From the NCBI GenBank assembly GCA_022266195.1, contig WHVY01000001.1, positions 2,170,001 to 2,234,000 on the forward strand: a stretch of DNA of 64,000 nucleotides, written 5' to 3'. Below are positions 14,401-28,000 of this stretch, in pieces (position 1 is the stretch's first letter; each line of letters starts with the position of its first letter). Under the pieces are notes generated by a model, which saw only the letters and a program-made list of their open reading frames with translations, was not told where the DNA came from and did no database searches. The translations under genes were made by a program, and so were the position numbers. Origin of the DNA: Tetranychus cinnabarinus (taxonomy: Eukaryota; Arthropoda; Arachnida; Trombidiformes; Tetranychidae).

Positions 14401-16974
14401 AAAAAAAGGATTAAATCAAATTAAATGAAAAGTGTTTCTTTAAATATTAATTTTAAAGATGAACCGAAAAATTGCATTTTATTTTTAGATGAATCTTCAA
14501 ATATAACAAATGCTATCGACAATTGATTTAACCTTTTTTTCACCTCAAATGTTCACCTCAATTGGATGAAAAAAAAGGTGAAAACAGTTTAAAATTGTGA
14601 GAAAAGGACGGAAAAAAATGTCAAATCAAATTAAGATTAAACATTTGAAGAATCAATCAGACACTTTTGATTCAATTGAAAGGTAATCAATTGATGGTGA
14701 AAGTTTCATTTCTCAGCTTGATTCACTTTTCATGAATAGAAGATAAAAAAGTTTAAAAATTGAAATGAGAAAGCTCATTAATCTAATAACATGAATATCG
14801 AGGATGAGGATGAAAAAAGAATGTTATTTTTTTGGAAAAAGTTTAAAGCTAAAAAGAACAGGTTAAAGTAAATTTGTGGAAAAGGTAAGAAAAGGTAAGA
14901 AAAGATTCATAGTTACAGGTGAAGGTTGAGGTACACTTAAAGGGTAAACAATACGTTAAATAAAGCAAAGTTTTTTTATTTGTTTTCTGTTCATCTTTAG
15001 TTTCACCATAATAATAAATAATAATGATAATAATGGTAAGAGATTGAGTAAAAACTGAATCTTTTGTTGATGTCGAAATGAACAAGAAACAATTTTCCCT
15101 TCCAATCAAGCAACAATCATTATTTAAACACCATTTCAGCATCATTTCGCTCAGCAATTTATCGTTATTCAAGAGGGAAAAGGCAAAAGAAAGATGAACA
15201 AGAAAAGGTTGTAATGAATCAATGAAAGGAATGATGATGATGATCAATTCAACATTAAACAGTTGGCATTTATCAACCTTTATCAACGTCAAAAAGTTTG
15301 CCAAGAAAATGCCTTTTCCAGAAAATGGCGTAAACTTGAGTGCAAAGGTTAATTTAAAAGAAAAGGTAAAAACCTTAAAGGCATCATTTATTATTGAAAC
15401 AAAACCAGAATCATCATAATATCATCGTTATTATCATGGAATCCAATTTTTGTTGTTTCAAACATTAGACAAGATTGTACCAGAAAACTGGTAAATATTG
15501 AATCTTAAAGGTTTTGTATTTCAAGAAGAGAGTCAAATATCAATGATTTGTCTTTTACTGAAAATTGATTTTCTGGTTGCTTTGGTTGACCAATTTGATA
15601 ATATAAATAGAAGTGGAAAGATAACTTTGAATTATTGTTACATGAAATTATATGGAAAGGCAACAGATATCATGAATGATTGAAAAAGATTGAATCGATC
15701 ACCAAGTTTCTCTTATTTTGTTCATTGATACATTTTTAATGATGATAACATGTTATTGTAGGTCATCAACAATGGTTAAGATGGTTTATCATCATGATGA
15801 TGATGATGGTTGATGAAGGGAATGAAAAATAGATGAGAATTGGCTGAAGATGTTAAATTGAAGAGAAATGCATTTAAGAGTAAAAATCAATTGAAGGTTG
15901 CTAATCACGATTTGAAAGGTGAGCAATCAAATGAATGATATTTAACGATCTAACAAATAAACACTGTTTAAAATGGTTTTACCTAAATGATCGTATTTCT
16001 GATTGTTCAATTGAATGGAGTGAAAAAACATGGCACAGAAAATGTTGCCAAGTATAAATTAAATTAATTGAAATCAATATGATTATAGTGATAAATGATA
16101 ATGATATATTATTCAATATCTTTACAGTTTGAAAGCGAAACAAAAAGTAAATTGTATTTTATATTCACTATCATTGTTATTGATATTATTTTAAATATTT
16201 CAATTTTATGACCTTTTCTGAGGGTTAGGACTGACCGGGTAACTTATATCTGATAACAATGATAACCTGATCATTGTTAAGGTCAATTATGTTGAACAGT
16301 TTTGGATCAATTATGATAAATGTCAAAATGGTCAAAGGTTTCATCTCATCTCTGCATGAAACCATTGATAATGTAACATAATTGTTGCTTCTTCACTTTT
16401 TTTTGGCGCGTTAATAGATTCATGAAATGCTTTTCAATCAAAATGGATAATCCAAAGAACTGATACTTTTAGCTACAGATTTCAATATTAACTGTGAAGT
16501 TTTTATCCGGTTTATTAGGTTTCATTTTGTTGGGTTCAACTATTTTTGGTAACTATTTTTCATTTTTATACAATTTAAACTTGATTAACATAATGAAGTT
16601 GAAATTATATGAAAATTTTGGTAAACAATGGACACACATAAATGTGTATATTGTAATTGATTTGTGTGGGACTGTTATCATTAGTTGGCTTCATTTGAAC
16701 AATTGTTCAAAATGGTTCGTGTTCGGCGTTTTACATGATTGCACTGTGGGTGGAATACGAGTTGAAAGTGAATCAAATCAACATTTGCAATTTCAGTTTC
16801 GATTGTTAACACAAAAACTAAATGATGAGCTGAAGCAACTTGCACTAAAAACTATCATTACATATGGACTGAATTGTTTCACGATTGAATCATTGGAAGA
16901 CACTTGACTATGAGTTGACCTTTAAGGACAATTAACTTACCAATTAAGGTTGTTACAGTGTTATTATCATCCAT
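1465..16974 (-). CDS. Seven-exon gene: Ser-rich protein with AKAP2/MISP-like charged repeats and C-terminal InaF-like transmembrane motif
   Basis: Exons on minus: 16974-16941, 13534-13118, 11319-10174, 10063-8698, 7493-6882, 4224-4002, 2478-1465. All have GT donors and AG acceptors, and the phases match at every junction (1,1,1,2,2,0), giving about 1603 aa. Most of the chain is Ser/Asp/Pro-rich and looks disordered. Four short helical charged repeats occur near residues 677 (IAEEIRQLKEREEELARMR), 813 (IEREIRISREREAELK), 936 (IQQEIEEQTQRELAL) and 1176 (IQEELKEMKAREEELRRQR). These resemble repeats in AKAP2/PALM2 and the spindle/actin protein MISP. The last exon has a basic KKKRKLVR followed by one membrane helix at about 1369-1395, matching the InaF motif (Drosophila INAF, human INAFM1/2; linked to TRP channels in flies). 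A Ser-rich tail follows the helix. A cortical or membrane-linked scaffold is inferred. The InaF exon could instead belong to a separate or alternative transcript. Exon chain is well supported; function is not. Confidence 0.75.
4002..4224 (-). CDS. Exon 6 of the AKAP2/MISP-like gene
   Basis: Acceptor TTTCTTAG, donor AAAAAA|GTAAGT; phase 2 in, phase 0 out. It completes the fourth repeat as EEELRRQRARLMGLSQPN and continues with an acidic Asp/Glu/Asn-rich stretch. Reading through the donor adds only VSLLI and then a stop, so intron retention would give a shorter protein lacking the InaF exon. Confidence 0.75.
6882..7493 (-). CDS. Exon 5 of the AKAP2/MISP-like gene
   Basis: Acceptor TCTCAATAG, donor GTAAGA; phase 2 in and out. 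An Asn-rich start, a poly-Pro/poly-Ser tract, then a basic stretch with FMKKGLTKSISMHKF. It ends inside the fourth charged repeat (KIQEELKEMKAREEELR), which is completed by exon 6. Confidence 0.75.
8698..10063 (-). CDS. Exon 4 of the AKAP2/MISP-like gene (three charged repeats)
   Basis: Acceptor CTCTTTTAG, donor GTAAGT; phase 1 in, phase 2 out. Contains three of the four charged repeats: IAEEIRQLKEREEELARMR, IEREIRISREREAELK and IQQEIEEQTQRELAL, separated by Ser/His/Gln-rich linkers. These repeats are the basis for the AKAP2/MISP comparison. Confidence 0.8.
10174..11319 (-). CDS. Exon 3 of the AKAP2/MISP-like gene (Ser/Asp/Asn-rich)
   Basis: Acceptor TTTTAAAG, donor GTAACT; phase 1 in and out. 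382 codons' worth of low-complexity sequence with Ser runs, an acidic N-terminal DDEEDD and a C-terminal Asn/Asp/His stretch. No domain recognised. Trinucleotide (TCA/TCT) expansion is probably the source of the Ser runs. Confidence 0.7.
13118..13534 (-). CDS. Exon 2 of the AKAP2/MISP-like gene
   Basis: Acceptor ACATTGCAG, donor GTAAAT. Starts in phase 1 and leaves one base. Encodes KKSTKEYWEKRMMAEMG near its start, then a Ser/Pro-rich stretch ending ECSLSPVEVDSLE. The charged YWEKRM segment is the most ordered-looking part. Confidence 0.75.
16941..16974 (-). CDS. Initiator exon (exon 1 coding part)
   Basis: Encodes MDDNNTVTTLI plus one base, then donor GTAAGT. The ATG has a good context (CCCATGG). 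The one leftover base fits exactly the two-base start of the next exon at 13534. It is only 34 bp, so ORF searches miss it. The exon start upstream of the ATG is not defined; an acceptor-like TATCAG lies on minus at about 17035. Confidence 0.65.
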
Positions 16975-19900
16975 GGGATTATGGTTTTATAGCACATTGA
17001 ATAGTGAAAGGTTGAAACACTGAAGTTGAAACCTGATAGAGATGAGAATAGGCAACTTATCAGTCAAGAGCAACAATTGAAGTACAATGAGTGAAGCACA
17101 GTAAGACACAAATGGATAAATGAAATAAGTTAAATCAGAGTAAGAAATTAACTAATTGAAAGAAACATGTAAACATGATGAATGTGAAAATGTATTAAAT
17201 TGACTTTAGTCCGTTGATCGCGACACATTCAAGTAACATTTAAAGTGAGACAAAAAATGAATGATGATAAAACAAAAAGGTAGAGAGAGAGAGCGAGAGA
17301 GATTGTTGTCGTTGACAACTCGAAAGGTTTGGTTTGCTGTTCGTTGGCTGATGTGATAAAGGATAAAGAGGACAATACTTGGATTGATGGTGAAGATGTT
17401 GACGATGATAATGATGAAGATAACAAGTTTACCAACAACAATAACAATAAAATTTATCGCCACAAAATTAAAAACTAATTGTCACCAATTTGCTTGATAA
17501 TCGTGCTTGCAAATGTTACTTTATGCATAAATATATATAACAGTTTTACAACAAATACAGTTGAGAGTAGAGTTGAAAATGAAGACTCAAAATGATAATG
17601 AGTCGGGAGTCTTTAAGAAGAGAGATCAGGTAACTTCGGTGCTTGAGTGTCTTGAGAAAGCTGACTGATAATAGGTTTGGGGTTGAGGTGAACATGAGAT
17701 GAGGTAAGAATGAAAAAAAGAAGAAGATGAGAGAAGATGAGAGAAGAAGAGGGAAAAGAATGAGAAGAAGAGGAAGAATGGAGATGAAATTCAAGAGAGG
17801 GAATAACGGACTATTCGGAAGAGAGTCAACGGGTTTGAGTTGAAGCAGTACCAAGCCAGTCAATTCCTACTCAATGTTGCAACGTTGCATGAAGAGAACA
17901 TGAAAATTTCATTATCTCAAGTTATCCAGTTTCTGAATCCCCTTCTTATCCCTAGTTCAACCTTCTTACTGTAAATCACTAACATTCCTTCATCTTTACC
18001 TTCTTCCCTCAAGCTGTACTTAGATTCACCTTTTCCCCTGTTTTTCATCGACTTTCAAAATAATCTCAATTTTCCTTTTTTTCAATTTTATTCAAATTTT
18101 GAAACAATTTCATCTCTATTACTTTCACTTGAACCTCATCTTAAACTGTCCATATTTGACATTAAAATTTACCATTTTTTCAAACAAAATCAAATGATTT
18201 TGCGTAGGTTTTACATCATGTTGATGATACAGAATGAAATATAATCTGATAAAAAATGGGAAACTTGTGAACCTTTGAATGGACCTTTGTTTAACACGGT
18301 AAATAAACTTTTGAAAGTGAAATTTGAGCTTCAACATTGGGTCGACACTTTTGTTGCGCTAATAACTCGGCCACAGGAAGTAATCATAATGATAAGCTAA
18401 CCGGAACAATGTACTCGACTTGTAACAAGTGTCACTTGATTAAAGGTAACATTTTTGCAACATAATAAGATGATATTAATTTCATCCTTTACATTGAAAA
18501 AGGAATTTGTTTTTTTTGCGATTCTTCTTCTTCCTTTTCAATATTGATCAAGTTAATAAAGAGCAATTTGAATGGTGAAAAATGATGTCAACAATCAATT
18601 GAAATTCAACACATCATTTGTGAGTGTTCATCATCATCATGCATTGGTCACTCCAGTAAACATTACGACTTGAATTCATCATTTATTCAAAACTCTATTC
18701 AAACCAATTCTCAACTCAACTGTGACTCTTCCAGTTGTCACAATTTTTATCCTTTCATCACCATTTTTCAATTGCCTTTCTTCCACCTCTATATTAATCA
18801 TCATATTTTGCTTCCTCCTTCTCATCATCATCATCCTCTTCACTGCTCTTTGAGAAATTCATTTATTCTTGGCTCTCTTTTTTTCATCAACTCATTTCAC
18901 ATGATTATGATTTTTAACTCTAGTTAAGTGCAAAAAAGTGACTTAACCAAAGACCTAACCTTGGTCTTAATGACATGCTGAGTTGAGGTCAAACCAGACT
19001 CATGATAAAGTTGACTTTTCCAGACAAATTCATTTTCACAAGATGACTTTTTGATAAACTTGAGGAAACATAATTCATTTCAATTGATTAAAACATCAAA
19101 AGTAAATGATACAAATTGAAAAGTTGCTTTTAATTTTGCAAATTAATTCATCAAATTGAGTGGAAAAGTAAATTTGCAAAAAGTTGATTAAAAGTTGTTT
19201 TTGCAAAAGCAATAAACATTCATCCATTAAAATGAGGTTTGACAATTGATTCAATAGTTAATTGTGTTTCCAATTAACCCTGAGGGTGAGCATTTAGCGA
19301 CCTTCAATTTTTACCGAAATACGATTCGACAAAATTCAGGTAAATGCATCAACCGATAATCTTGAGTTTTTACTGAAAATGCTGATGAAATGGCAAGAAT
19401 GGTTCAAGTTTGTGAAGCATGTAAATAGAAAGAGATTGATTTGTCTCTTTCATGATAACAGTTAAACTTGACTTTGAGACGGTAACAAGTTTTTGTGTGA
19501 TGTTACCTCAGCTGAGTGAATATATTTTTTCATGAAAATTGTTCAATTGAAATGGATGGCAAAAAAAAGATGGAAGAATCGGGAAAGATGAAAATGTTAT
19601 TGATTATCGAAAGGGTTGCTTCATATGTTTGCCAAATCAACGCGCCACTGAATCCAATCATAGATTCACAATTGATGGTGAGAAGAAGGAAGCAGCAAAT
19701 TGTGAATAAATGAATCAATGGAAAAATTTGATAATCAGAAAACTTTAATCAAATTATTAATCAAAAAATCAAGTGAACCATTGAAATTACCATCAATAAC
19801 TTTCAAATGCAAATGAAACATTCAACTGAAAAAAACTGGAAATTGTGACTTTTTACTTTTCCAATCAAAATTAACATTTCCAATTAAATGCATTGATCAT

Positions 19901-22900
19901 TAATCAACTTGTATCATTAATAACAATGAGATTTTTACATAATTTTATTCTAGTTTTTAATTATTGTGAGGGTAAACAGTTAATCAGTTTTCAGCTTTTC
20001 ATCAATAACATGGGTTTGAATTGCCTCGAGTTACAATCAAACTGTCAATGTTACTAGGTTAGGTTAATGGTGAAAAATGTTTTATTTACAATTGAAATTG
20101 ATTTCAATTTGGAAATGTTTGCTTTGAAAAATTACGGTTTCATTTGATATTCAAATGGTGTCTTGATTGGAAATTGAATTTTTGACAAAAGTTGATCAGA
20201 CGGTGCAACTATCAAACTCGATTAACCATGAAAGTTGATTTGATAAGCAATGAAATCATGTGGCCTCGATAATAAGCAGTTAACTCTAATTAGTTGATTA
20301 AAGTAATCAACAGTTTGGGCATCATAAACGGTATCATCAATGTTGAAAAGTATAACATCAATATTGATAATTTTAATGGTTTCAAATGCTTTCAATTGGT
20401 TGATAAACAATAATAATGTTTCCAATTTTAGTTCAAGTTAATGAACAAATGTAGGTAAACAACAACAAAAACACAAACGATTGATTAACTGGAATAATTT
20501 GCATTTGCAAAGTTGGTTTTGTAGCATTTACTGATTGCACCTTTTAATTACGTTAAACCAATGAAGCAACAAGAAAGGATACTCGTCATCATTATCATCG
20601 TTAAACGTGCTTTTAATCATAAGTTACGAAGCTTTGCACTTATTTGGGCAATTTGTTTACCCCTACATTTATCATCATTTTAATCATGAAATTCAAAGAG
20701 AAAGAGAAAGAGAAACTTGAATGATTTTCAAGAGCAAGGTCAGGTCATCATTATCATCACTATTTTCATCATTATCTTCATCAGAAGGATCATTAATATA
20801 TCATAATAATCATCTTCAGAGAACTTGAAAGTCTGTAAAAATTTCCAACAACATTGAACGTCTTTGGTAGTAAATTGCAAATTAAATGAATAAATTTTCA
20901 TGATGAGATTTGATCAATAATCATTGTTGCTATTTGTGAAACTGTTGACTTATTGTTCAATGAAATGTCAACATTCATTGTGAGCTTGATTTGGAAATTG
21001 TATTTTCGTGATTGTACAATAATTGTAATGGTAAAGTTCAACTAACGGTAAGTGATGATAATGATGCTCAGTTGACTAAAGTAAATTGAAAATTGAGTTT
21101 CATTGAGAAATGCAAATATTGAGCAAAGTGAATATGTAAAAATAAGTTTGCTTGATTAAAATATCAACAAGTAAACATTCAATGACAATTACAGTGATCA
21201 TCATCATTAACATTATCATTACCATTATTAAAATTCAATTCTGAGTTGAGCTTTCAATTAAGTTAACGTTGAAATGTTTATTATGATATTCTTGGTGAGT
21301 CTCTTTTTTTTCATCTATTAACTTTCATGTGAATAAGGTTGTGAAATTGATGTTAAGATGATGAGTCTACAGACTACTGAAAGTATTGATGATGATGTAG
21401 CGATGAAATGATGAGAAAAAAAGTTCAACAGTGAAAAGGGTTAACCTTTTCAAGAGTTACCATTTGTTAAAATAAGACTTGAGTAAACATTGTCGGACAT
21501 TGATCTTGGACTATCGTGGCTCATCGGCCACGATTTTCATTCCCTCAACAAAAAAGAGATTCTTTATCATGAAAAAAGGGTCAACTTCCATTCCGTTCAT
21601 TTATAACCTTTTTGCCTCCATCATCATTATGGTTAACTGAAGAGATAAATCAACTCATTCAGAGATGAATAAATTCATTCCTTCATCAGAAAGTTCTGAG
21701 AAAAGTAGAAAATTTTGATAATGAAATAAAAGTTGAAAAACAAAAGTAAAAAAAATATGCAAATAAAACTCATTCAATTCGTGATTTATAAATACACGCA
21801 ACTAGATATTCATATTTCAATTTTCATCTAATTACTTCTCAGTAATGATGACCATTAGCATCATTCCCAACTCATGAAAATTGTAACAGAATTTTCAAAT
21901 TTTCTCAGTTGACAGACAAACTTTGGTAAAGTTTTCAACTTTTCCCTTTCAACTTCAATTGTTGTGAGAAAAGTGAAATTAAAATTGTCTTTTTGATTGA
22001 ATACTTTGACCAGTTTAAAAGTGAAAACATAATGATACACTTTAACTGTGTTCATATTGTTTCAACAATTAATACACTTGTTACTTTAATTAATGTACAC
22101 TAGTTAATTATCATTAAGAAAATTACATTATCATTAAATGATAAAATTATCATTCGTGTCTTGTTTTAGACGTTTTCATATTATTGATGATATTTTGTTC
22201 ATGAAATGTATTTTTAGACTTCAGCTTGATTACTTGGGACTGGAAACAATCAACAATCCACTGAATGTTAAATACTGTGATGGTCAACAATTCAAATCAT
22301 GTAAAGTTATAAAATAATTTAATAAACAATAGCTTTTAACTTTTCCTGAATCCCATTCCTATTAAAAAACGTTTTTGCAATATTTTTTTTGCGGTAAAAA
22401 CATTATTATTAGAAGTTTATCAAATTGTTGACCAGTCGTTGTTACAAGTAATTGATGTGGTCAGACGCATGAAACAATTAAACCTGATTAACAATAAAAC
22501 ACAAAAGGAAAAGGAATTAACAATTAAGATTTGACAAAGTATATCATTGCATTATTTTAGGACAAGTGACATTATTTTGAGCAATTTTTCATCTTCTGGT
22601 TTCATCTGATTGTTACGTTTATTGCATCTTTAATGTTTCATTTTTTATCGTTCATTTTGTTTCTCATTCAAATATCAAATTATCAATATTCAGCAAGAAA
22701 ATAAATTAGTAATTAAATGCCATGAATGGATTCAATTGAGATTTACACAAAGCCTAATCTTGAATGAAAATACTAATATAATGGTAATTATTATTGCTAT
22801 TGTAAAGCTATTTTCATCATTATTTCAATAGAAGTGGGTTTCTCATCTTATTTACCTTTTCAACATTTCTTACAGTATTTACCTTAGCTATTGTTCAACT

Positions 22901-24492
22901 TTTCATATTTTCACCCAAAAATAAATCAAAGGAAAATTGCAATTTATCCCATTTTCCAGGGCATTAAAGGTATCACAAATTTTATGCATTTATTGAAGTC
23001 AATTAAAATTGACATTAAAATGATATTTACAAGATAACATAGAAAGTCAAGTGTTGAACCTTCAAAAGCTAACCTCATTCAGCGCTCTTGAATAATGAAT
23101 ATCATGGAAAGTGTTAATCAAGTGAACCAAAATCAAATGTAAATGAAAGGACTTTACCTGTTACAACAATGAACAACCTTGATTTCATCTAATAATATTG
23201 ATCACCAATAAAATGATTAAACATCTCAAGCTGATTAGGTCAAAGCGTTTGCTCAATTGCTAATCAAACTTTCAGAACTTTAAGCTCGAATAGTCGAGAT
23301 ATCGATGAAAAGTTGAGTTTCAAGATTTTACTCGATAACTTCAACATTATTGTAGCATGAAAATTGATAAGAAGTTAAATTGGTAACAATTGATACTTTG
23401 ATGATGCAAAGCTTTTAAGTTGAAAAATCACTTAAACAGTAAAACATTTAAGCGGCCATTTATTGGAAGCTAATAGTTTACATGAAATTTTGGGAATTTT
23501 GGCCTTTCCAAGAATTAGGTTAAAGAATTGGAACAATGTTTTCAATAGTGAAATTATCTTTCTATGTTAATAGCGAAAAAGATGGTTCCTTATTTGTGTA
23601 CAGTTTCCAGTTTTTAATCTGGTATTGTTGTTCATGCAAAGTATATTGAGAGATAGGCAAAGGGTGAGGTTCAGCGTATAGCGGACTCATTATGCTAAAA
23701 ATACGATCAAGACCAAACAGCACCTAAGAAAACAATCTTTTAACTTAAATTGCAACCTTTAATTTACCCTTTTCTTTAATCTGCTCAGTATCAGGAAAAC
23801 CTGATCTTGACAGAGTAATGGTCAGAATGTTTCTTTCAAGATTCCCTTTTTTTACAACAAAGTTTCCAGCATTTTTGTTTTTCCATCATGAAGTTGATAA
23901 TGATGGCCAAGATGAAGATGATGATAATGATGATCAATAAATGATTAGAAAAGCTTAAGGCCTTTTTTACCCTGAACATGTATATTAAGGTGAAGATTTG
24001 TTTTGAACAGAACATTTTGTTTTAATAATGAAAATTGAAAAAAAATGTATAACAAAGCTGAAAGCTAACTGTTTATTTTGTTGTATTTGTTTTATATCAT
24101 CCTTATTGAGCCCGTAAGGTAAAAATGCCTTTAGGTTATAAACTAATATCACTCCTTAATTGAAGCCTTTACTTCATCTTTTCATCTTTGTTCATTACTC
24201 CTTTACACATTTACCTGTAACACAGCAAACAAGCCTAAAGATGATTCTCATCTTAATCATACTGAATCAGCACCATCACCATAATCATCTTTAATTGTGC
24301 AAAATAGCAAACATTGCACTTGAAAATTATTTCAATTTTGCCAAAAATAAGAAGCAAAATTTGAGTAAAATTTTCATTTCATTTTTAAGAGAAAATCATT
24401 TTTTTACTTCAACCTTTCTTCATCACTTTAACCTGATAATAATGATCATCATCACCATTCAAGTTAACCATCAGAAAATAACTGTAATTATA
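16975..24492. other. Non-coding stretch, probably first intron
   Basis: No exon with credible splice sites and protein-like composition was seen. Open frames at 17.2-17.9 kb and 18.7 kb are low-complexity Ile/Leu/Phe translations of pyrimidine-rich DNA. If the candidate 5' UTR exon near 28.43 kb is real, this is intronic. Confidence 0.4.
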
Positions 24493-25091
24493 AGGAGTGG
24501 TCCCTAAAAAATTGGACAAACTTTGACTGTTTATAACTTACAAAGTATTAAATAATTGTCGCTGGAATCATAGAAATACATTCATTGAGGACAGCTAATA
24601 GGCCTTGTCCATCAGCTTTCAGTAATTTTAAGTCAGTTTGGCCGAAAAGGCCACTTGAATAGCGCGTCATCTAAATTTTTCAGTTCATCTCTCACTAGAG
24701 CTCAGCAATTTTTTAAGGCGAAATTTTAGCGACTTTTTGACCTGATCTCTGTTTGCGCAAACCTATCATACCGATATCAGCTTTTTTCATAACTTTAGGA
24801 GCAGTAAATCAAGAAGTCTGGAGTTTTGAAAGTGATTGTAAACACTATTTGGTTCATAGGTTGATAGCTAGCTTCATAGGGATTTTACAAAACTGAACTA
24901 TCAAATTTCCCTTACCATTCTATTAAAGCCATTTTTTGCTATTTAATTGAATATTTTGATTCACAAAAATTATATTTTTGAAAAGTCCATGAAATTCTTG
25001 TCAATTTGGGCTATAGAATCCTTTATTCGAAGAAACTTAACATGGTTGAAATTCTCTGCGAAATTTGTCTAATTTTTTAGGGACCACTCCT
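24493..25091. mobile_element. TA-flanked MITE, about 599 bp, mariner-like
   Basis: Terminal inverted repeats of about 28 bp start AGGAGTGGTCCCTAAAAAAT; the two ends differ at one position (TTGGACAAA versus TTAGACAAA). The element is flanked by TA on both sides (24491-24492 and 25092-25093), the target preference of Tc1/mariner elements. No transposase frame is present, so it is non-autonomous. The superfamily is inferred from TA alone. Confidence 0.85.
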
Positions 25092-25093
25092 TA

Positions 25094-28000
25094 TTGTATA
25101 TCGATGCTAATTACAATCGTATTAAATTGAGTAAATCAATAGTTGCAAATATTTAATTGACAAATAACATGTTAAAGTTGAGTTTGAGATGAACAAATAT
25201 CAATATTAATGGTTCATGGTGATAAATATCATGTTGTTACTGGCAAGTTATCAGTCTAATGGTGTTCATTTTTCACTAATAACATGTAGACCACCAATAA
25301 GGTTCATCAGTTTGCTTCATGTGAAATGCCAAACTGAAACCACATCTTATTAGCATAACTGAAATTTTAATTTTAAGTTCAATTCAAGTTGATAACTGAA
25401 TAACGTGAATAGAGAAAATTGATTGTCTCAAGAAATGCTAGAAAAAAATCAATTCAATTACAATCGACATTCATTTGAATCATTATGTAAACTAATCAAG
25501 GAAATTAATTAGCTTTGTTTGCACTTTTATTTGTTTTTGTGCTGTTCAATGGTTTTGCCTTCGGGTTAATCTGACAATCAGTGTTATCATTGACAGCAAG
25601 TTTGCAAGTTATTTTGATTGAAAATAATTGACCAGGTAAAGGAGTAGGAAAGGTTTGATACAATTATTGAAACACTCGTAATGGTGATAAAGCTAATGGG
25701 TAATGTTTAATGATGATGATGGTGGTAATGATGATTGTGATAAGGATAATTATTAACAGACGAGACGATGCAATTGAATGATGGATAAATTGTTGTCATT
25801 ATGTAAATTAAAATGGACCATTCAATTTGAATGCAACAGTTTGGTTAAAAATAGCATTTTTTGGTTCAACAATTAAATATTAAAAAAATGCAAAATAACA
25901 ATTTTATTAATCTAAATCAAGTGGAACTAACAACAATAAGTTGATCATCTTAACCATCATAATGACAATGTAGCATTTTGTACCCGCATTGGGTTGCTGT
26001 TGATGGTAATCAACAAATATATGTAATCAAAAATTGAAATTAAAATAATGACAAGTCAAGTGATTACATTTCAAAGGTTCATCAGGTTTGAAACGTTTTA
26101 ATGTTGCTAAGATTGGCTTAGTTCTAGGATGATTTGTGCATGGAGAGGATGAGGAGGAGGAGGAGGATATCAAGAGGAACCTTAATCATCTTTTTTGGGG
26201 GAAACTTTAATTTACAGAGTAAACGCTTGGTTGACCCTTGTTAAGTCATTGGTAGGAAAACCTTGAAAGTGAAGATAAAGGAAAGTTTAAATTGCGATTT
26301 AAATTGTCCTTCAAGTCCAGTAGCTTATCATCAAAGGTAATCATCGAGTATTATAATTAGTGTGTGTTTGATGAGCAAAAGATGAAGACAATTTGAAAGT
26401 GAAAACTTGCCATTTCTCACGGAAATTAAGTCAAATTTATGTTTACAGAACTAATGAGTAAATTGTAAAGCAGATCAAGAAGACAATAATGATAAAAAAT
26501 GGTGAGATTTTGAGCAAAATTTGGACAAAATAAGGTGAAAATTGTTGTTTGAAGAGATTTAGGGATTCACTGAAATCTGGTTGAGTATCATTTTGACTTT
26601 TCATTGATTTACAAATCAAGATTGAAAATGAAATTGCAATTGGACGAGATTGATTGGGACGAACATGATTAAACATGAATCTCATTGAGATCGTTAAATA
26701 TTTGTTCAACTATTTTCATCTCTTGATGCAAAAAAATGTTCATTATTCACTGTTGAACAGACTTCATGAGTAGAAAAAAAGCTTAATCTATTCTTCATTG
26801 TTAATAATATTTAAAGAAAATTCAAAATGAGTTATAACTTTTTTCCTTCGTGGTATAACGGTAAATTAGAACTGTAATTGTTTGAAGAATCAAAGACATT
26901 TCTTTATTTACTTTTATCACTACCAACATAACCACAAGAGGATGATGATGATAATTTATTTAAAGTAAATTTCAATTCAAAATCTTCTTCTTCTTACAGA
27001 TGTAATGCTGAAAAAATGGCGATACAGAAAGTGCTATGAGGAAGGAAAAGGTGTTTAATGTTCGTGAGGATTCTGGTTAAGGGTCATTTGGGTTGCTTAT
27101 GATGCTGATAATTATAATAAAGATGTAACACAATAGAGTTTAATGTTAATTTGGTTAAAATTGAGAGCATCAATATCATTATTAATAGCATCACAAGGTT
27201 CAAGTTGGTGAAGAGAAGCAATGAAAGAACTTGTGTCAAAAATGAAAATATTTTGCTTTTTTACCTTTTCTTTTTTCTTCTCTCTCAACCTGTACTAGAT
27301 ATTGAATAATAAGCAAAAAATTATTTTATAATGGCAATAATATCAACTGTATAACGACCTTCAAGAATGAATAACATACTAATAGTGATGATGATAAGTT
27401 TGATGAGGTTTCAGGTGATTCAAAGCCTATTGTATGTTTGTGTTGTTATCTTTTCAATAGTTTGGTTTATCAAAGTCTTAAAAGTCTTTTTTTTACCTTT
27501 CTTCTGCTTCATTCATATTATCATATTTTACGTTTTTTTACTCATGTTAACCTTTTTTCCGGCTTCAACAAGATATGGTTTAATGAAATTGAAAAGGAAT
27601 GTTATTTGGACGCCGACTGATCTTCCGGTCGGAAATGATGGTCGTGTTGGTTAACACACAAGAGTTGAACTTGAATCATTGGTTATTTTTGATAATGAAA
27701 TGGTTTGAAATAATGAGATGAGTTGTCATTAGGAATAGACAAAAAGAGTTAACTGACATTTTTAAAATTGTGTTGTGAGAAGGATAATCACAAGATGCAG
27801 GATAATACAAGGATTAGATTCAAGTGGGTAACAAAAAAAGAGAGAGATATAAAGTTGAGATGAAAATGACCATTGATGGAAAAAACCTTTTGCTTTTTGG
27901 ACAAAGAGAAAAGAAAAGAAAAAACGTAACAAAGAAAAAAAGAAATAGACAGAGAGAGCAGACAGATGAAGGAAAAAACAGATTGAAAGTTAGAAAACAG

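Noticed and set aside
14849..15304. 151-codon minus-strand frame
   Set aside because: Lies in the intron between exons 1 and 2 upstream region, Phe/Leu/Ile-rich, no domain or splice logic.
16494..16907. 137-codon plus-strand frame
   Set aside because: Starts with GTG, Ile/Leu/Phe-rich, no recognisable domain, and ends just beside the minus-strand initiator exon. Most likely chance; a cryptic exon after the acceptor at 16478 cannot be excluded.
26850..26890. tRNA-like phrase (tcgtggtataacggtaa)
   Set aside because: Resembles a tRNA D-arm, but no acceptor stem, anticodon arm or B box follows.
27608..27640. Short CCGAC/GTCGG palindrome
   Set aside because: Five-bp stem, no repeats or terminator context; likely chance.
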